Source: Lepas anatifera (lineage: Eukaryota; Arthropoda; Thecostraca; Lepadidae). From it: 64,000 bases of DNA. Numbering within the stretch: position 1 is the stretch's first letter; every line of letters starts with the position of its first letter. The notes beneath the pieces are model-generated. The model saw nothing but the letters and a program-made list of their open reading frames with translations. It did no database searches and had not been told where the DNA came from. Below, in pieces: positions 58,956-64,000 of the stretch. The DNA is taken from contig JAOTON010002273.1 of NCBI GenBank assembly GCA_034440635.1, positions 372,001-436,000 of the forward strand, given 5' to 3'. The position numbers and the translations under genes were made by a program.

Positions 58956-59465
58956 AACGTGATTTTAACTGAGATAGCCAAGTTGTAAAGCAAGTCGGAA
59001 AACCCTGGTACTCTTTATATCATTTGTCTTGGCCTCGATATTTCCGTAGAAAAAAGCTAAAACCTACCCGAAATGTACCTCTCATGTACCTCTCGCCAGG
59101 TGGCCATTGTTGTGAGCTGCTGGTGTGACGACATATGCTGACGTCACGATGAGCATCAGCCAATCGAATACCTTGAAGCGTTTCGAGTATGGTGGTGGTT
59201 GCCAGATCATGGCATCATCCACAGGCAGATATTTATTTCTTTTCCTAGAGGAGGGTTTTAAAAATCAAAATATTGAGCTTATTGTACATTTTTCCGAGAA
59301 ATGATGAGTGGTTTTATTATTTTCAGCTAAAAGTACGCCTAATTACACTAAATATCAGGATTCGACCAAGGTGCAACATTCCCTTTAACTGCGCTTGATC
59401 TCCAGAAGGCAGCACGAAAATTCCTAAGATACACCTGCTTTCAATACATACGCTTTTATGCTTAC

Positions 59466-59577
59466 CCGTACCTCAGAGATTTGTACAAGGACACAAGCGA
59501 CCAACTCGTCAGCCGAGACAAGTTGTACTCGTTTCATACGGGTCGTGGTTGCCGTTACCATCAATAAACGCTTTGAG
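59466..59577 (-). CDS. Candidate exon with good donor, unknown protein
   Basis: On the minus strand a frame with MVTATTTRMKRVQLVSADEL, then VACVLVQISEVR, ends at GTACGG/GTAAGC (GT at 59465-59464) in phase 0. The sequence is amphipathic and protein-like. A weak acceptor (ACTATCCTCAAAG) lies upstream. No family recognised; the opposite strand is also open. Confidence 0.25.
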
Positions 59578-61234
59578 GATAGTGGGATTGTATGGTACGA
59601 ACCAATTAGGCAATCAAGCCGGCAATTAGGCAATCCGCGTAATTACGATATGTTTCTAAATTTCATTTCACCCAGAGCTCTCTGTATTGAATTTCCGTAC
59701 AATTTAAATTTCAAAATAAAGGGTCTTAACGCCTTAATTCAAATCATTAATGGATCCCTTTGCATATGTCCATACATATCATGTGATAAATGTTGACGAT
59801 GACATCACTGCCGCAACATTTCATCCCGCGTGCATAAGGCCTCGCATTTACACGTGATCCTTAGGTCAACCCAGGGCACTGAGAAAAAGCAGATGTTTTT
59901 CTTTCAAACGATTAAATGTGAAAAAGTGGTTTCAGATCTCCAGACTTACGTTGTCCATAAGCAGCCCTTTCTGCAATTCAGATATTTCCATTTCCATTTC
60001 CTTTAATGACCTTTGCCATCAAACCTGGAAGTCGCTTTCAAACTGTGCCTTTGATTAACAGGTACCAACCCGGCAAAATAGACAACGGTGATCTGTCGCA
60101 AGTATTACAGCCACGTCTAATACAAAACATTTTCAATTAAGTGTAGAACATTAATGTGTTGCGGAAAAAACACCAGTCGAAATGTGTAAAGCAAATACCA
60201 TAAATCAACACCATGTCACATTTCTTTCGACTGCTTTAGAGTGCAGAGTACACCTCAGACATGGAAATCAAGACAAAAAGCCATGGGTAGACAAAGTAGT
60301 CAGATCTGAAATAACTCTCCACGTTGTCTTCTCAATAATAATTGTTCTGAATATAAAACAGCTACCCAGAAACTTCACAACACACTGGAAGATTGTTGCA
60401 TTCAGAGTCGGCAGTCCAGAAGGCACTACTTTAGCGCTTTGCAGCGCATCAATTTGGAAGAATGTAGGGGACAAAGTGTCTCTTCAGAGAGCTCTATCTG
60501 CCGGTATATCTAGCGCTAACATGACTTATACAAGACGTGTGCCGATGGCGTGGTGGATTATACACAGTTGGGCACTTCGAAAGATTAACACTGGCGCAGT
60601 GGGACAGTCTGAAGGACCGTGACGTCACGCGCTTGTTTCTGTCTTGATAACAAACTTCTACACCGGCTACAGACTTAATTGTCACTCAGCTGATGATATA
60701 GATGATGACAAATTATATTGAGACAAGACAAGAGTGGGAACAACTGCAGAGACGATCTCTGTTCCGATATCAGCGCCTGAAGTCATTTACTTCACTCATA
60801 TTTTGTATTTCCGACGCCCAGGTGACCGACACTATCTGACAGGAAAACACCTGTCTTATTTTCTGCAGATTTTTCTCTACTTGAACTAGAACCATGTATT
60901 TGTGTATTTTTTAGAGATACAATAGGCCAAAAGAGACGTGCTACTGTTAACCTATTCAGGCGCAGCCGGTGCGCTGTTTAACTTTGTCCGATAAATCTTC
61001 ATAAATCATGTGAGGCATGTTAATGTTGCCCTTCAGCTACTTAAAAGAGGTCATCGTGTCAATACTGTGCAAACCACTAAGTAAAAGTGATCATCAGACA
61101 CAAGGCCTTCCCTCTCTCGCCACCACACTCCGACCATATCGTACAAGAGGGTCACTACAAGCTCAAAGTCTCGGAAAAACCTAAGAGGGCTCACGTTTTC
61201 ATAGTCGTTTTTCAAATGATAAATGTCTTATTAC
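59578..61234. other. No firmly supported gene
   Basis: A 146-codon plus-strand frame (60182-60622) overlaps a minus-strand frame; neither has a recognised motif or clear splice border. A weak tRNA-like TGGCGCAGTGGGACAGTC at about 60590 lacks a B box. Confidence 0.3.
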
Positions 61235-61461
61235 CATAGCCAAGCGCTGTCATGACAGGGAGCCTCTGGTGTAAACCGGATAGCTTTGGATACAAACGCC
61301 TCCTCATGGTTAAGCACAAAATAAAGGCCTGGTTGAATGAGGTCAAGTGGAATATCTCTAGTTTGTACACATCTCTCATCTCTCCTTGTCCTCAAGAGGG
61401 AAGCTTCATTTTCGTTTGCAGTCATGGCACTGCATCTAGAGGTCGTCCCCGCTGGGCTCAT
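61235..61461 (-). CDS. Candidate first exon, unknown protein
   Basis: On the minus strand an ATG in ACAAATGAGC (61461), with a second in-frame ATG at 61425, begins a frame reading MSPAGTTSRCSAMTANENEA, SLLRTRRDERCVQTRDIPLD, LIQPGLYFVLNHEEAF and VSKAIRFTPEAPCHDSAW. It meets a possible donor GCTATG/GTAATAAG (GT at 61234-61233) just before the in-frame stop. The middle (a proline-bounded hydrophobic strand, then HEEAFVSKAIR) is convincingly protein-like. An in-frame TAG lies shortly upstream. No family recognised, and no following exon found toward 60 kb. Confidence 0.3.
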
Positions 61462-61729
61462 TTGTACACCGTGCTAAAACAAGCTCCTCCATGCAGCTAC
61501 AAAAGCTTCACAAGAGCCAACGCCCTGTCATCAGGCGACAAAGTAAACAAATGTACAAATTGGACCCCTGCGCCACTTTCATCCCACTCATGAACAGACC
61601 AGGGTGGAACCAATACTGAATTCTGTCGCGACTGTATTTCTAGACTCCTTTTTGAAGTAGCAAGAGCCCCTCCCATGGGTGTCCCAGTCTGCAGCGCATA
61701 CATCGACAGGGAACGACGCCAGCTGTACC

Positions 61730-62160
61730 ACCCATGGCGCAACCATGCCACCGCCCGCGGGCATCGATCGCTTTGCCTCCGGCGTCGCCGGCGGGCGACA
61801 GCCGGGACGCCGCACAGACCCGCCAGATCGAACCCGCCCCCGCCCCCGCCCCAGAAACGACAGCAGGACTAAAGCATCGCATCACGTGAGGTGGACAACA
61901 GAGGGATTGGCGAGTGTTGGCTTACCTCCGCGTCACGTCCGGGCGTGGCTGCGCAGCTTTCGACCAGCCCCCCGGCGCGCTGCTCCTTCTACCGACGCGT
62001 CGGCGACGACACTGGCGGCGCGCGTCGCCGGCACCCCCTTGGCCGTCGCCGCCGACGCGGGCAGCGTCTTTGTTGATGGCTGTGGCGGCGACCTGTTGTG
62101 CGTGGCGGCCGTGCAGAGTCAGCCGCCCGCCTCTGACGAACGGGGGGACACGCAGACGAG
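61730..62160. other. GC- and CpG-rich block
   Basis: CpG-dense, with the longest plus-strand frame of the window (61679-62191, 170 codons) rich in A, P, R and T. Such frames are expected from GC content alone; three frames are open at once. It may be a promoter-like island or a real exon. Confidence 0.35.
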
Positions 62161-62329
62161 CTCAGCTAAATGGTTTGATGCGACTCAGTAAATCTCTTGA
62201 ATGTCTGACGTCAGTTACATTATGCACAAGCTCAGATCGCTTTCACAACCATCATAATTTGTGATTCACACGGAGTTATGTATGATTTGCTAACAAAAAA
62301 AAAAACACCGAACCCCGTGCAAACCACAA

Positions 62330-62560
62330 GTGACGGCTGGGTGCGCCGGCATCGACGTTATGTTGAGCAAAGTGTCGCCTCGGGGCGTGGGAGCAGCAGC
62401 AGGTCTGCCAACACCGCATACTGGTGCGGCAACAGGGTGCCGATGCATTCTGCATGTGCCAAGCGGGGCGGCAGCGCCCTCGCCAGAGCACCGGCGCCGA
62501 ATACGTTCCACGAAAACCAGCAGTCACGCGCCGCGTGACCGCCGTTGCGAACTGAATCAG
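62330..62560. other. GC-rich block
   Basis: Overlapping frames on both strands from base composition. No motif recognised. Confidence 0.3.
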
Positions 62561-63699
62561 GCGATCTGCCAAACACCGATAAGTCATGGTTTATTCAATG
62601 TGTGGGATACGTTGCATACTGGCCTAGTCAATGGATGATACTCTTTTCAGTTAGCAATCTCAGGGAATGAGTTCATGAGGCATCAAAGTCAAATGAAAAA
62701 AAATTGAAACTAATGGAGAGACATTTATGCTCCCAGATAACAATACTCGATTTCTAAGACCACGATGCTCAAAAGTCTGCCTACTGAAAAAGAACAGTGT
62801 GAGGTTATAGCATGCTATTTTCAGCAGGGATAGGAGACTAAGGAAACCAGCATACCCTCGGAGCTTGACCAGACGCTTCGGGCCTCCAGAGGGCTACTTG
62901 TGAATCACCTCCTACATTCCTGTTCACCAATGACAGCACTCACCAATAAGCAATACGAAACTATACGACTAGCGCCCCGGGGCCTTTGCAGGTCTTCTCC
63001 TGGCCTTTGGTTGTGTTAGCTCGACCACAGGGCACGTGATCTCGCCAAAATGACTCAAGTGGTGAGGCGGTGTGAAATTTACTGTAAGAGAGAGAGAGGG
63101 GGGGGGTAGATAACGCGGCTAGGAAGTGGTAGACCTCACTGCCACTTTTGATTTATCGTATGTGCATGATTCTTTTCTCGGATGGATATTTTTCACTTTG
63201 GTATGTTTTTTCACATCTTAAGGTGTCTATCGGGTAAACGACGGGTAACAAATAATGAAGTCAGGAATCACTGACTGACAACCGCAGAATACCTAGATAT
63301 AGGTATTCCAAATCCGGCTAGCCTTACATTATGCTGTCGGCTCATTTTAAATTTTATTTGGATTAATCCAGGCCATTCTGTATCCATTTTCAAGAGATAT
63401 AGGCCCCGTTAGCAACCATCAGCACTATAAATGAAATTGCTTGCTTTATACATTGGTATCATTACCCCGCATACTAGATACTCGAATTCAGCCAATAATT
63501 TTTTACTTTTATTTTACCTTTTTGTTTCTGCAACAATTGAGCCCGGGATAAACCAGAAGACCGCGTCAAAAAACTAAATAGCCTTCTTTTATATTGGTAC
63601 GTTACACTACCATTTCTTCCTAATCAGTCTCGCATTTCCAATTTCACTATTTCTAACTAGCATCACCTATTGTGTACAATTTCTATGTGCTCCACAAGC
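62561..63699. other. No supported gene
   Basis: AT-rich DNA with a short GA/G-run (63087-63108). No frames of note. Confidence 0.4.
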
Positions 63700-63960
63700 T
63701 CTCAGCTCGGCAAGTGAGCTGGGTCAGCAGCGAGTCTCCGACTGCAACCGTCTGGCTGGAGCTGCAACAGAGCTGCTGTCTGCGATGCCGGCCTCGGCCC
63801 ACAAGAAGGATGGAGGTCCATCTGCCCGGCTGAACGGCCCAAAAACAACGCCATCGCCGCAGGGCGGGGCCTGGGTGCCGCCGCCGCAGCGGTGTAACGT
63901 ATCGCCATCCGTCAGCCACTCAGGCCAAACGCCGCGCACTGGCAGTGTTTGCCTCGCGAC
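63700..63960. other. GC-rich block, three minus-strand frames open
   Basis: Three minus-strand frames overlap, so coding cannot be decided. A CTGCAACAGAGCTGCTG-type patch is present. It may continue beyond the window. Confidence 0.3.
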
Positions 63961-64000
63961 CAAATTTATTCCTGGAAACTGGACTAGTTTGTTTTGGTTA

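Larger units (their letters stand above)
58092..59388 (+). mobile_element. TTAA-bounded MITE N2, interrupted by E4
   Basis: TTAA at 58092-58095 and 59385-59388 with ends AGGGAATGTGGCACC and, on the complement, AGGGAATGTTGCACCTT. With E4 removed it aligns throughout with N1: AACGTGATTTTAACTGAGAT, CGTAGAAAAAAGCTAAAACC, ATGCTGACGTCACGATGAGC, AAGTACGCCTAAT. Confidence 0.92.

Noticed and set aside
60182..60622. 146-codon plus-strand frame
   Set aside because: No splice borders, opposing frame open, no recognised motif.
61679..62191. 170-codon plus-strand frame, longest candidate by length
   Set aside because: GC- and CpG-rich DNA with three frames open at once; composition A/P/R/T only reflects GC content. 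Kept as a block, not as a gene.

Overview
This window looks like intergenic and intronic DNA from an animal nuclear genome, most likely an arthropod. The main pointers are a 535-base, almost perfect (CCTAA)n array, which is the telomere unit typical of arthropods, and a second short (TTAGG)n array. There are also many short non-autonomous transposons, tRNA-derived SINEs, GT/AG splice-site-like borders around short open frames, and no bacterial operon structure. The species cannot be fixed from the sequence. No complete gene of a recognised family is visible. Protein-coding content is limited to candidate single exons of unknown identity and one eroded retroelement fragment.

Layout. 0-9 kb: short hAT-type MITEs, a long ATG microsatellite, TGACC-rich repeat DNA, and a small exon that may encode a secreted peptide (4.65 kb). 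9.5-10.5 kb: the first of at least six TTAA-bounded elements rich in AGGTCA/TGACCT motifs. 11.6-16 kb: a GC- and CpG-rich block, a CTCCGCT/CT compound repeat and candidate exons. 16.6-20.9 kb: a possible two-exon gene whose intron holds a 21-base minisatellite. 21.5-25.2 kb: long inverted arms around a 2.4-kb TTAA element. 27.3-28.5 kb: a degenerate minisatellite. 28.9-31.5 kb: two telomere-like arrays in head-to-head orientation, a foldback repeat, and a 61-base hairpin that runs into an open frame. 31.7-34.2 kb: a cluster of hAT MITEs with readable 8-base target duplications and a full SINE with an approximately 18-base duplication. 35-47 kb: more TTAA elements, MITEs, a minisatellite inside a MITE and a broken exon. 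47.7-48.5 kb: the end of a Penelope-like GIY-YIG domain between AT microsatellites. 49.8-59.4 kb: more SINE copies, a perfect 24-bp palindrome and two more TTAA elements, one nested in another TTAA family. 59.4-64 kb: candidate minus-strand exons and GC-rich blocks.

The most striking observation is the TTAA-bounded family (elements at 9.5, 22.1, 35.3, 45.5, 53.8 and 58.1 kb, with one more likely end at 57.2 kb). Its members have piggyBac-like TTAA flanks and short inverted ends. Four carry a 23-base GC hairpin near one end, with one compensatory base-pair change and some wobble pairs, and most carry central TGACCT/AGGTCA palindromes. A second TTAA family (AGGGAATG ends) is nested inside one of them at 46 kb and hosts another of them at 58 kb. 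Both families were therefore active in overlapping periods. No transposase for either is visible here.
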